From NCBI RefSeq assembly GCF_019049255.1, contig NZ_JAGMUJ010000060.1, forward strand, positions 62,001-126,000: a DNA stretch of 64,000 nt. The letters run 5' to 3'. This DNA comes from Streptomyces sp. AC558_RSS880. GTDB lineage: Bacteria; Actinomycetota; Actinomycetes; Streptomycetales; Streptomycetaceae. Each line of letters opens with the position of its first letter. The stretch's first letter is position 1. Shown here piece after piece: positions 38,649-47,472 of this stretch. The translations under genes were made by a program, and so were the position numbers. Under the pieces are notes generated by a model that saw only the letters and a list, made by a program, of their open reading frames with translations, did no database searches and was not told the DNA's origin.

Positions 38649-39824
38649 TCAGCTCTCGCGCCGCTTGGCGCCGGCCCGCAGTTCGCCCCGCAGGGTCCGG
38701 GCGGTCCATCCCTCGCGCAGGGCCCGGCGTACGACGTCGGCCTGCGAGGGCGGGGCCAGGCCCTCGACGGGCGGGTCGCTGTCGAGGTTGGTGGGGAAGG
38801 GGTAGCCCTCGGCGCTCGCCGCGATCACGTTCTCCAGCCACCGTTCGCCGGCGCCCTCGCCCCGCCGCTTGAGGAGCACCGGGTAGACGGCGCCCACCAC
38901 GGCCTCGCGGTCCACCGTCTCCATCGCCCGGCCGAACGCCGAGGACACCTGGAGCAGGTTGGCCATGCGCCGGATGTCCGCCGAGTGGTTGGCGCCGGCG
39001 GCGTGGAACAGCGCCGGGTTGAAGAACACCGCGTCGCCCTTGGCGAGGGGGAGTTGCACGTGGTGCTCCTCGAAGTACGCCCGGAACTCCGGCAGCCGCC
39101 AGGCGAGGTAGCCGGGCTCGAACTTCTGCGAGTGCGGCAGGTACAGCGTGGGCCCGGACTCGACGGGCATGTCGCAGTGCGCCACCGCGCCCTGGAGGGT
39201 GAGCACGGGGGAGAGGTGGTGCACGTGGGCCGGGTAGCCGGCGGCGACCTCGTTAGAGAGGAAGCCGAGGTGGTAGTCGCGGTGCACGGTCTGCGCCGCG
39301 CCGCCCGGATTGACCACGTTGACCTGGGAGGTGACCTGGTAGCCGGGGCCGAGCCAGGCCGAGGAGACCAGCGCGATCATCTCGTTGGCGTAGTACTCGG
39401 CGAACGCCTCGGGGTCGTACAGGGCCGCCTTCTCCAAGGCGTTCCACACCCGGTCGTTGGCGCCCGGCCGGGCGAAGTGGTCACCGGCGCCGGCGCCCGA
39501 GGCGCGCTGCTCGGCGATCAGGGCGTCGAACACGGCGGTGGTCCGGTCCACGACCGCCGGGTCGGCGAAGGCCCCGCGGATCACCACGATGCCGGGGCCG
39601 TCCGCGAACGCGCGCACCAGCTCGGTCTGTACGGCACGGCGGTCGGCGAGGGCGAGCCGGTCGGCGTCGTACAGCGGCACGTTCCGCTCGACGCCACTGG
39701 CGTGCGGGTAGGCGGCGGCATCCGTCGGCTGCTCGACCAGCGCGCGGAAGGCGTCCAGGTCGCAGTCCCGCTCGGACAGCCAGGCGGCGGGCGCGGGGAT
39801 TCGCTGGTACGTGGATGCGGACAT
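38649..39824 (-). CDS. Phytanoyl-CoA dioxygenase (PhyH) family protein
   Basis: A 391-residue Fe(II)/2-oxoglutarate-dependent oxygenase. The HxD ligands are in AQTVHRDYHLGF near residue 180 and the distal His in FFNPALFHAAGANHS near 280, with an Arg shortly after (DIRRMANLL). GAAGGGA precedes ATG 39824. First gene of the minus-strand four-gene run, divergent from the LacI regulator. The substrate is unknown. Confidence 0.85.
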   Translation of the reverse strand: MSASTYQRIPAPAAWLSERDCDLDAFRALVEQPTDAAAYPHASGVERNVPLYDADRLALADRRAVQTELVRAFADGPGIVVIRGAFADPAVVDRTTAVFDALIAEQRASGAGAGDHFARPGANDRVWNALEKAALYDPEAFAEYYANEMIALVSSAWLGPGYQVTSQVNVVNPGGAAQTVHRDYHLGFLSNEVAAGYPAHVHHLSPVLTLQGAVAHCDMPVESGPTLYLPHSQKFEPGYLAWRLPEFRAYFEEHHVQLPLAKGDAVFFNPALFHAAGANHSADIRRMANLLQVSSAFGRAMETVDREAVVGAVYPVLLKRRGEGAGERWLENVIAASAEGYPFPTNLDSDPPVEGLAPPSQADVVRRALREGWTARTLRGELRAGAKRRES

Positions 39825-39870
39825 GGGGCCGTCCCTTCGGGTCACGGAGCGACGCGGCTGATGTCATTCT

Positions 39871-39884
39871 TGTCAGTACAAACC
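39871..39884. promoter_or_regulatory. AGTACAAAC motif in the PhyH/LacI divergent promoter
   Basis: AGTACAAAC at 39875-39883 also occurs, inverted, in the left arm of the iol divergent promoter (GTTTGTACTT at 30539-30548). Both lie in AT-rich divergent intergenic regions of the same locus, so one regulator may bind both. Supported only by the shared 9-mer. Confidence 0.35.
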
Positions 39885-39931
39885 CTTCGAACAACCAGCA
39901 GCAAGCCATCAAAAACCCCTCAGGAGCGGAT

Positions 39932-40966
39932 GTGGGCCACCCCTTCCCGATCCGGGAAATCGCACGTCAGGCCGGGTTGAGCGAGGCCACGGTGGACCGG
40001 GTCCTCAACGGCCGGGGCGGCGTGCGGGAGAGCACCGCGCGGGAGGTGCGCCGGGCGATCGCCGACCTGGACCGGCAGCGCACCCAGGTCCGGCTGGTCG
40101 GCCGGACGTTCATGGTGGACATCGTGATGCAGTCGCCGGAGCGGTTCTCCACCGCCGTACGGGCCGCCCTGGAGGCCGAACTGCCCTCCCTGCACCCGGC
40201 GGTGGTCCGCTCCCGCTTCCACTTCCGGGAGACGGGCCCGGCGGGGGAACTGGTCGCCGTCCTGGACCGGATCGGCCGGCGCGGCTCCCAGGGCGTGCTC
40301 CTCAAGGCCCCCGACGTTCCCGAGGTCACCGCGGCCGTCGGCCGGCTCGCGGCGGCCGGGGTTCCCGTGGTGACCCTGGTGACGGATCTGCCGGCGAGCG
40401 TCCGGGTCGGGTATGTCGGCAGCGACAACCGGGCGGCGGGCGCGACCGCCGCCTACCTCATGGGGCAGTGGCTGGGTGACCGCCCCGGCAATGTGCTCAC
40501 CAGCCTCTCCAGCGGCTCCTTCCGCAACGAGGAGGAGCGCGAGATGGGCTTCCGCGCCACCATGCGCGCCCGGTTCCCCGGGCGGGCCCTCGTCGAGATC
40601 GCGGAGGGGCAGGGTCTGGACGCCACCCAGTACGACCTGGTCCGGGCCGCTCTGGAACGCGACCCGGGGATCCGCGCGGTCTACTCGATCGGCGGCGGCA
40701 ACATCGCCACCCTGCGCGCCTTCGAGGACGCCGGGCGGGAGTGCGCGGTGTTCGTCGCGCACGATCTCGACCACGACAACACCCGGCTGCTGCGCGAGCA
40801 CCGGCTGTCCGCCGTGCTCCACCATGATCTGCGGCACGATCTGCGCGAGGCCTGCCACCTGGTGATGCGGGCGCACGGTGCCCTGCCGCCGGCGGGCCCC
40901 ACGCTTCCCTCCGCGATCCAGGTCGTGACCCCCTACAACATGCCGCCCCCGACGACGGCGGGGTGA
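39932..40966 (+). CDS. LacI family transcriptional regulator
   Basis: A 344-residue protein with an N-terminal LacI HTH (FPIREIARQAGLSEATVDRVLNGRGGV) and a periplasmic-binding-like effector domain (VGYVGSDNRAAGATAAYLMGQWL, YSIGGGNIATLRAF). GTG 39932 is chosen because CAGGAG lies 6 nt upstream and the HTH begins at once. An in-frame ATG at 39815 would run inside the divergent PhyH gene. Likely controls the PhyH run and perhaps the iol promoter. Confidence 0.9.
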   Translation: MGHPFPIREIARQAGLSEATVDRVLNGRGGVRESTAREVRRAIADLDRQRTQVRLVGRTFMVDIVMQSPERFSTAVRAALEAELPSLHPAVVRSRFHFRETGPAGELVAVLDRIGRRGSQGVLLKAPDVPEVTAAVGRLAAAGVPVVTLVTDLPASVRVGYVGSDNRAAGATAAYLMGQWLGDRPGNVLTSLSSGSFRNEEEREMGFRATMRARFPGRALVEIAEGQGLDATQYDLVRAALERDPGIRAVYSIGGGNIATLRAFEDAGRECAVFVAHDLDHDNTRLLREHRLSAVLHHDLRHDLREACHLVMRAHGALPPAGPTLPSAIQVVTPYNMPPPTTAG

Positions 40967-41058
40967 CGGCCGGGGCTGAGCCGAAGGGTTTCTCGCCCCC
41001 GCCGCCCCTTCCCGTCCCGTCCCTGGGGGCTGCGCCCTCAGACCCCCTTCGCGCAGTT

Positions 41059-41084
41059 CCCCGCGCCCCTATAGGGGCGCGGGG
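41059..41084. terminator. Perfect hairpin terminator between convergent genes
   Basis: Arms CCCCGCGCCCC / GGGGCGCGGGG around TATA, between the LacI gene (ends 40966) and the convergent Gfo/Idh gene (ends 41126). A very common Streptomyces bidirectional terminator form. Confidence 0.85.
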
Positions 41085-41125
41085 TCGTGTCGATGTGCGG
41101 CTCCGACGCGGGGCGAGGAAAAACG

Positions 41126-42286
41126 TCAGGACACCTCCGGCGTCACCCAGGCCCCGCTCTCCGCCGACCGGGCCATCGCGTCCAGCACCGCCGCGCTGTG
41201 CACGGCGTCCGCGAGCCCCGCACCGTACGGAACCCCTTCCGCGACGGAGCGCAGGAACCGGTACGCCTCGATCACCTTCAGGTCGTCGTAGCCCATGGCG
41301 TTCGCCGCACCCGGCTGGAAGGCCCCGAACTCCCCATGCGCCGGGCCGACGTAGACCGTGCTGACGGGCTGGTCCTGGTAGACGGTGCCCCGGCTGACGC
41401 CCAGTTCGTTCATCCGGCGGAAGTCCCAGAACACCGCTCCCTCGGTGCCGTGCACCTCGAAGCCGTAGTTGTTCTGCTCGCCGACCGACACCCGGCAGGC
41501 CTCCAGCACCCCGCGCGCACCGGAGGCGAACCGCAGCAGACAGCTGACGTAGTCCTCGTTCTCCACCGGGCCGAGTTCACCGCCGGCCGCGCGGGAGTGA
41601 CCGGCCGTGGCGCCGGCGGGACGGGCCCGCTCGGGCACGAAGACCGCCGTGTCCGCGGTCAGCGAGGCGATGTCGCCGAGCAGGAAACGGGCCAGGTCGG
41701 CGCCGTGCGAGGCCAGGTCGCCGAGCACCCCGCTGCCTCCGCGCTCCCGCTCGTAGCGCCAGGTCAGCGCGCCCTCGGGATGGGCCGCGTAGTCGCTGAA
41801 GAGGCGGATGCGGACATGGGTGACGGTGCCGATGTCACCGGAGGCGATCAGCTCGCGGGCCGCCTCCACGGCGGGCGCGTTGCGGTAGTTGAAGCCGACC
41901 GCGCCCTGGACTCCGGCCTTGGCGACCGCGTCCGCGACCGCACGGGCGTCGTCCGCGCCCAGGCCCACCGGCTTCTCGATCCAGATGTGCTTGCCGGCCT
42001 CGGCCATCGCGACACCGATCTCGCGGTGCAGGAAGTTCGGGGCGGTGATGCTGACGGCCCGCACCCGGGGATCGGCGGCCACCTCCCGCCAGTCGCGGGT
42101 CGTCGAGGCGAACCCGAACTGCGCGGCGGCCTCCTCGGCCCGGCCCGGCACCTCCTCGGCGACCGTGACCAGTTCGGGGCGGAGGGCCAGCTGCGGATAG
42201 TGGTGCCGCACGCGTGCGTACGCCTGGGTGTGCACCCGCCCCATCCAGCCGAATCCGACGACGGCGACGCCCAGCGCATCCACCAT
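41126..42286 (-). CDS. Gfo/Idh/MocA oxidoreductase
   Basis: A 386-residue enzyme: VVGFGWMGRVHTQAY, catalytic WIEKPVGLG, GFNYRNAPAV and GSGVLGDLASHGADLARFLLGD. It is longer than the three other Gfo/Idh proteins here and resembles the IolW/glucose-fructose-oxidoreductase branch. GAGAGGC lies upstream of ATG 42286. Monocistronic, next to the LacI gene. Confidence 0.88.
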   Translation of the reverse strand: MVDALGVAVVGFGWMGRVHTQAYARVRHHYPQLALRPELVTVAEEVPGRAEEAAAQFGFASTTRDWREVAADPRVRAVSITAPNFLHREIGVAMAEAGKHIWIEKPVGLGADDARAVADAVAKAGVQGAVGFNYRNAPAVEAARELIASGDIGTVTHVRIRLFSDYAAHPEGALTWRYERERGGSGVLGDLASHGADLARFLLGDIASLTADTAVFVPERARPAGATAGHSRAAGGELGPVENEDYVSCLLRFASGARGVLEACRVSVGEQNNYGFEVHGTEGAVFWDFRRMNELGVSRGTVYQDQPVSTVYVGPAHGEFGAFQPGAANAMGYDDLKVIEAYRFLRSVAEGVPYGAGLADAVHSAAVLDAMARSAESGAWVTPEVS

Positions 42287-42374
42287 GAAAGCCTCTCTCC
42301 GGCCCGGTCCGTGTCCTGTCCGCCTACCCTCCGCGCGGACCCCGCATCCTGTCAACCTTTTGACAGGACAAAGG

Positions 42375-42830
42375 GAGGACCTGCCGGCCGCCCACCGCAT
42401 GGCCCTCCAGGCCCGCGTCCTCGCCCAGGCCATCGGCTACCCGGGCGAGGGCGAGATCATCGGCGCCCCGCCCGTCTTCTGCTTCGAGCCGCACCGGCCC
42501 GAGACGAGCGGCTTCAGGCCGGAGGTCCTGCTCGACATCACCGAGGTGTGGGAGACCAAGCGCAAGGCCATGGAGTGCCTCGCCGCCCAGCGGCACCTGT
42601 GGGGCTACTGCACCGACCTGGCCGTCCGCCGCGGCGTCCAGCTCAAGCGCAACGCGGGCCCCAACCTGGGCCTGCCGGTGGCAGAGGGCCCCGACGGTGT
42701 GTTCCACCCCGGTGAGCGCGGCGCGGCCGTGGCGGCCGAGCGGGGGATACCGGTGACGCCGAAGGTGTGGCGCGAGCTGAACGAGAGCGCCGCACGGCTG
42801 GGGGCACGCCCCCGCCGACGGCACACCGCT
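42375..42830 (+). pseudogene. PIG-L deacetylase remnant
   Basis: An open frame lacking any start or N-terminal metal site carries the C-terminal half of a PIG-L/LmbE-type deacetylase: VFCFEPHRPETSGFRPEVLLD followed by KRKAMECLAAQRHLWGYCTD. A segment ERGIPVTPKVWRELNESAARLG of another origin follows. The N-terminal HPDDE block is absent, so this is a decayed fragment left between the Gfo/Idh and TetR genes. Confidence 0.55.
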
Positions 42831-42902
42831 GATCGCGCACCACCCGACAGATCCGCGGGGCGGCCCCGGGGGAGGAGGGGCCGCCCCGCGGCGCGTCGCG
42901 AC

Positions 42903-43481
42903 TCAGTGCCCGGCGCGCACCCCGTCCAGGGCGACGGCCAGCACCCGGTCGCGCTGGGCGTCGTCGAGGAAGTTCGTCGCGGTGATCCCGGCGACCATCC
43001 GCAACAGGTCGTCGAAGGTGATGTCGTCCCGCGCCTGTCCGGCCCGCTGCGCCCGCTCGAACAGCGGACCGCCCGCCGCGTACATCGACTCCCGGGACGC
43101 CAGGAAGATCTCCGACTCGCCGTCCAGCGCCTCCCGGACGGCCCGCTTGGTGGCGGTGTAGTCCACGAACCGGCGCAGCCACGCCGTCAGCGCCTCCCAC
43201 GGCTCCCCGTCGGCGACCTCCTCCGCGAACCGGCACAGGTCATCGACCTCGCCCGCGTAGACGCTCTCGAACAGGTGCCGGCGGGTCGGGAAGTTCCGGT
43301 AGAGGGTGCCGATGCCGACGCCCGCCCGGCGCGCGACGTCCTCCAGGGAGGCTTCCGAGCCGTGCTCGGCGAACGCCTCGCGGGCCGCGGCCAGCAGGGC
43401 GTCGTAGTTGCGGGCGGCGTCCTTACGGTGCGGTCGCCGGGACGCCACGATCTCGCTGACGGGGAACGGCTGGGCGGTCAC
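42903..43481 (-). CDS. TetR family repressor of the adjacent MFS exporter
   Basis: A 192-residue regulator with HTH ALLAAAREAFAEHGSEASLED, continuing VARRAGVGIGTLYRNFPTRRH, and a TetR_C-type ligand domain. GTG 43481 follows GGGAGG. Divergent from an MFS drug exporter, with paired operator-like palindromes between them (43513-43552), the classic repressor/efflux pair arrangement. Confidence 0.9.
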   Translation of the reverse strand: MTAQPFPVSEIVASRRPHRKDAARNYDALLAAAREAFAEHGSEASLEDVARRAGVGIGTLYRNFPTRRHLFESVYAGEVDDLCRFAEEVADGEPWEALTAWLRRFVDYTATKRAVREALDGESEIFLASRESMYAAGGPLFERAQRAGQARDDITFDDLLRMVAGITATNFLDDAQRDRVLAVALDGVRAGH

Positions 43482-43512
43482 GACTGCCTCCCGGACGGGG
43501 CTCGGATTGAAA

Positions 43513-43552
43513 CGGAGGTATGCCTCCGCTACAGTGGAGGGGTACCTCCACT
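43513..43552. promoter_or_regulatory. Tandem palindromes, likely TetR operators
   Basis: CGGAGG-TATG-CCTCCG (43513-43528) and AGTGGAGG-GGTA-CCTCCACT (43533-43552) have centres 22 bp apart (about two helical turns) and share GGAGG/CCTCC half-sites. A -10-like TACAGT overlaps the second. Fits cooperative repression of both divergent genes. Confidence 0.7.
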
Positions 43553-43575
43553 TTAGCAGTGCGGGGTTCGATCGC

Positions 43576-43605
43576 CGTCGACGCGTGCGGCCGCACGCGT
43601 CGACG
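43576..43605. repeat. Perfect 30-bp GC palindrome in the MFS leader
   Basis: Every base pairs (half-site CGTCGACGCGTGCGG) with no loop. It lies 24 nt beyond the TetR operators and 231 nt before the exporter start. In RNA it would be a very stable hairpin. The remainder of the 43482-43836 gap shows no gene. Confidence 0.75.
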
Positions 43606-43836
43606 AACGCTTCGGCACCCCACACCCCCTTGCTCCCGTACCTCCGCGTACGACCTCCCTCACGGGCCCTGCGCCAGGCGCACCGCCCCCGTCCCGTGCC
43701 GACGTTCCGCGACCGCCTCCCGCGGCCGCCGGAGTGCCCGATGCCGCCCGCGTGCGCACCGGCCCGCACCCGGCCGCCGTGGCACGCCGACCGCGGAACG
43801 ACGGCCGCACCCCGTTCGGATTCGGAGAGGTTCTCC

Positions 43837-45279
43837 ATGCCCCGCACGTCCACCCGCCTCACCTTCGCGGTCCTCGCGACCGGTGCCGGTGTGTTCTCCA
43901 TGCTGCAGTCGTTGATCGCGCCGGCCCTGCCGACCGTCCAGCACGCGCTGCACACCTCGCAGTCCACCGCGACCTGGGTGATGACCGCGTATCTGCTGTC
44001 CGCCTCGGTGTTCACCCCGATCCTCGGCCGCGTCGGCGACCTGGTCGGCCGTAAACGGACCCTCGTCGGCGTCCTCGTCGCCGTGGCGGTCGGCTGTCTG
44101 CTCGCCGCCCTCGCGCCGACCATCGGCGTCCTCATCCTCGCCCGGGTCGTCCAGGGCGTCGGCGGCGCCCTGTTCCCGCTCTCCTTCGGCATCATCCGCG
44201 ACGAGTTCCAGGCCTCCGAGGTGAGCGGCAGCATCAGCAACCTGTCCGCCGTGATCGCTGCCGGCGGTGGCGTCGGCATGGTGGCGGCAGGCCCGATCGT
44301 CACCGCACTCGACTACCGCTGGCTGTTCTGGATCCCCGTGGCCGTCGTCGCGGTGACCACCCTGATCGCCCTGCGCTACGTACCCGAGTCCCCCAATCGA
44401 TCCGAAGGCGGCGTCAGCTGGACGGGCGCCGGGCTCCTCTCGGCATGGCTGGTGGCCCTGCTGCTGCCGCTCAGCCAGGCCGGCAGCTGGGGCTGGGGCT
44501 CCGCCCGCGTCCTCGGACTCCTCGGCGCCGCCGTCGTCCTGTTCGCGCTGTGGCTGTACGCCGAGTCCCGCTCCCGCAGCCCGCTGATCGACCTGCGTGT
44601 CATGCGGCTGCCCGCCGTGTGGACCACCAACACGGCCGCACTGCTCTTCGGCGCCGGCATGTACGCGATCTGGTCCTTCCTTCCCGGTTTCGTGCAGACC
44701 CCGGACTCGGCGGGCTACGGCTTCGGCGCGAGCGTCACCACCGCCGGGCTCCTGATGCTGCCCATGCTGGTCGCGATGTTCCTCTCCGGGGTGCTCAGCG
44801 GCCGGCTGGAGCCGGTCGTGGGCGCCAAGACGCTCCTGACGGCCGGCGCCGCGCTCGGCTCGCTCGCCTGCGGCATCCTCGCCCTCTGGCACGAGCAGCA
44901 GTGGCAGATCGCCCTGGCCGCCGGCGTGTTCGGCCTCGGCATCGGACTGGCTTTCGCAGCCATGGCCAACCTCATCGTCGGCAGCGTCCCCGTCGACCAG
45001 ACCGGCGCCGCGACCGGCATGAACGCCAACATCCGCACCATCGGCGGCTCCGTCGGCGCCGCGATCACCAGCGTCCTGGTCACCGGCCGGCTCCAGCCCT
45101 CGGGCCTGCCGTACGAGTCCGGCTACACCCAGGGCTTCGCCCTGCTCGCCGTACTCTGCCTCGCGGCGGCGGGCGCGGCCCTCCTGGTCCCGGCCCGCCG
45201 CGCCACACGCCTGGCCTCCCCCTCCGCACGGCCGGCCGTCCCGGAACCGAAGCCCGCGTCCCCCGCCGTACGGGGCTGA
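43837..45279 (+). CDS. MFS transporter, DHA2 family (14-TMS drug exporter)
   Basis: A 480-residue transporter with about 14 transmembrane helices. Motif A is GRVGDLVGRKRTL, and the antiporter motif region LDYRWLFWIPV is present. DHA2 pumps export drugs or dyes using the proton gradient. GGAGAGG precedes ATG 43837. Pairs with the divergent TetR. Ends 67 nt before tRNA-Pro copy 3. Confidence 0.92.
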   Translation: MPRTSTRLTFAVLATGAGVFSMLQSLIAPALPTVQHALHTSQSTATWVMTAYLLSASVFTPILGRVGDLVGRKRTLVGVLVAVAVGCLLAALAPTIGVLILARVVQGVGGALFPLSFGIIRDEFQASEVSGSISNLSAVIAAGGGVGMVAAGPIVTALDYRWLFWIPVAVVAVTTLIALRYVPESPNRSEGGVSWTGAGLLSAWLVALLLPLSQAGSWGWGSARVLGLLGAAVVLFALWLYAESRSRSPLIDLRVMRLPAVWTTNTAALLFGAGMYAIWSFLPGFVQTPDSAGYGFGASVTTAGLLMLPMLVAMFLSGVLSGRLEPVVGAKTLLTAGAALGSLACGILALWHEQQWQIALAAGVFGLGIGLAFAAMANLIVGSVPVDQTGAATGMNANIRTIGGSVGAAITSVLVTGRLQPSGLPYESGYTQGFALLAVLCLAAAGAALLVPARRATRLASPSARPAVPEPKPASPAVRG

Positions 45280-45346
45280 CCACCCCAGCGTCCCGATGCG
45301 GTAATGTTGACCTGCGTGATCACGCGGTTCACCGCGCGAAACGCAT

Positions 45347-45420
<74 letters not shown>

Positions 45421-45441
45421 CTTTGCGAAGTCGCAGGCCAG

Positions 45442-45475
45442 AGGCCGTTTCAGAGGAGATCTGAAACGGCCTTTT
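45442..45475 (+). terminator. Rho-independent terminator after tRNA-Pro copy 3
   Basis: Stem AGGCCGTTTCAGA / TCTGAAACGGCCT with a 5-nt loop and a TTT tract. The stem shares sequence with the terminator after copy 2. Confidence 0.88.
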
Positions 45476-45523
45476 GATTATTTTCGGGGACCGGTTGGGG
45501 ACCGGCGCACTTGACGGGGCTGA

Positions 45524-45552
45524 GGCGCACCTTGACCCGGTCGAGGTGCGCC
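45524..45552. repeat. Near-perfect 29-bp palindrome after tRNA-Pro copy 3
   Basis: Arms GGCGCACCT / AGGTGCGCC flank TGACCCGGTCG. A tandem GGGGACCGGTT-GGGGACCGG lies 20 nt before. Such features downstream of a tRNA can be remnants of an integrated element; no integrase gene is seen. Confidence 0.5.
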
Positions 45553-45699
45553 ACGCGCTCGGTTGACGTGCGCGCTTTCCGCTCCCTGTGGGGCGATGAC
45601 CGTACGGCCGCGTCCATCCCACATCCCGGTCGGGAGCGGCCGGTGCTCGTGCTTATGTTCTGGGTGCCGACCGATGACAGTGGCCGCGGTGCCGTCGCG

Positions 45700-46030
45700 G
45701 TCGTCTCACCCCACGACCCGACGGCCCGCTACGCGCGCCGCGGACACGTCACCCGTTGGAAAGGGCTCGTCGCGCGTCTCACCGAGACCTGTGATCCTGA
45801 CGGCGTCAACGTGATCACTGATGTGGCCGCCACCGACGCCATCGGCTACGAAGCGAAGGCGCTGCCCGGCATCCGCACCCGGCTCAAACACCGCGGGCTG
45901 CTGTCCGCCGAGCACCTGGTCGACGGCGGCTACACCTCCCTGGTCCATCTGGAACAGGCAGCCCGCGACCACCCGGTCACGGTCACCGGACCACTGCCGG
46001 TCAACTCCACCCGGCACGGGAAGCCCGCGC
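45700..46030 (+). pseudogene. IS1182-family transposase remnant
   Basis: A stretch of about 105 codons matches the middle of IS1182-type DDE transposases: [42 protein letters not shown] and [13 protein letters not shown] (with a catalytic-type Asp), VTVTGPLP. N- and C-terminal parts and inverted repeats are gone. The rest of 45553-46194 is non-coding debris. It marks the left border of the gene cluster. Confidence 0.78.
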
Positions 46031-46194
46031 CGTGCGCGAGCGGTGGCTGTGGGCCGGCGGTCGCCTCGAGTACGACAGTGGTGCGCGGCCGGCATGCGCT
46101 GATGACGGTCCGCCCCGGATCCATGACGGAGCCCCGCACCCGGGTGCTGAACGTCGGCGGTGGGTGCCGGGGGCAGGCTCCCGTCGGTGAGGCG

Positions 46195-47472
46195 TCAACC
46201 AGCTCTGGAATAGCGGCTGGTGGGGCGTGCCAGCCCCAGGTGTCCGCGTAGCGTGGTGGACGTGTACTCCGTACGGAAGGCCCCGCGCCGCTGCAACTCC
46301 GGGACCAGGCCCCTGGTGATCGCCGTGAGGTCGTGCGGGAGGGTGCCCGGGCGGAGACGGAAGCCGTCCAGGCCGGTGGAGCGCCAGTCCAGGAGGAGGT
46401 CGGTCAGTTCGGTGGGCGTACCGGTGAAGATCTCGGCGTCCGAGGCGAGTTCTGCTCCGGCCACCTCGTCCAGGCGGACCTTGCGCCGTGCGGCGGCGCC
46501 CGGTTCGTCGTCCAGGAAGACGACGAGATCCGCGAAGGTCCGCAGCGGGCGTTCCGTCACGTCACGGCCGGTGCGCTCCACCGCCTCGGCGACCTGGGCG
46601 AGGACCGCCGCCGTGCCCGGCCGGTCGTGTGGGGTGACGGCGACGACGTCGGAGCTGAGGGCGGCGAACTCGTACGGGATGGTGGCGTGCGCGAGGCTCA
46701 CCACCAGAGGCTGGCCCTGGGGGGTGCGCGGGGTGATCGACGGGCCCTTCACGCTGAAGTTCGAGCCCTGGAAGTCGATGTGGTGGACCTTGTCGCGGTC
46801 GAGGAAGCGGCCCGTCGCCGCGTCCCGTATCTCCGCTCCGTCCTCCCAGCTGTCCCAGAGTCGCCGGGCTGCCTCCACCACCTCGGCGCCCTCCGCGAAG
46901 AGCGCGCGCAGCGGCTGGGAGATCAGCTCCGGGTCGGTCACGTCGTCCTCGGTGAGCTGGGGCGTGGTCCGGCGGCCGAAGTGCGCGGCGTCGGCCGCGC
47001 GGGACGATATCTGCGGGCGCCAGCCGGCCCGGCCCTTGCTCGCGTGATCGAGGGTGGCGATGCCGATGGCGAGGTGGAACGGTTCGGTGTGGGTGACGTT
47101 GGTGGTCGGGACCAGGCCGATGTGCGTGGTGAGCGGGGCGAGGTGGGCGGCGAGCAGCACCGCGTCGATGCTCCCCCTGACGTGGTCGGTGCGGTCGTCG
47201 GGCAGGTGGAAGGCGGCGGACTGGAGGCCGAGCGCGTCCTCGAAGGTGACGAAGTCGATCAGGCCCCGCTCGGCCTCGGCGACCAGGTCGGCCCAGTACA
47301 CGGCGTCGAGGAGCTCACCCGGCCGGGCGCCCTCCTCCCGCCAGGCCGCCGGGTGCCAGCCCGCGCCGTCGAGGGCGACGGCCAGGTGCAGGGGAGCGGT
47401 GGGCGTGCCGGAGGCGGCGGCCGGGGTGCCCTTCGGGTCGGGGGCGCCGGTCGGGCCGGTCGTGCCGGTCAT
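46195..47472 (-). CDS. LLM-class flavin-dependent monooxygenase (NtaA/SnaA-like), second of a pair
   Basis: A 425-residue luciferase-like barrel: [42 protein letters not shown] and [17 protein letters not shown]. This family uses reduced FMN and O2 for N- or C-oxygenation or C-S/C-N cleavage, and needs a separate flavin reductase, which I do not see here. It shares with the neighbouring LLM gene a C-terminal TLRxHLGL motif. ATG 47472 overlaps the upstream stop. Last gene of the 12-gene run. Confidence 0.85.
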   Translation of the reverse strand: MTGTTGPTGAPDPKGTPAAASGTPTAPLHLAVALDGAGWHPAAWREEGARPGELLDAVYWADLVAEAERGLIDFVTFEDALGLQSAAFHLPDDRTDHVRGSIDAVLLAAHLAPLTTHIGLVPTTNVTHTEPFHLAIGIATLDHASKGRAGWRPQISSRAADAAHFGRRTTPQLTEDDVTDPELISQPLRALFAEGAEVVEAARRLWDSWEDGAEIRDAATGRFLDRDKVHHIDFQGSNFSVKGPSITPRTPQGQPLVVSLAHATIPYEFAALSSDVVAVTPHDRPGTAAVLAQVAEAVERTGRDVTERPLRTFADLVVFLDDEPGAAARRKVRLDEVAGAELASDAEIFTGTPTELTDLLLDWRSTGLDGFRLRPGTLPHDLTAITRGLVPELQRRGAFRTEYTSTTLRGHLGLARPTSRYSRAG

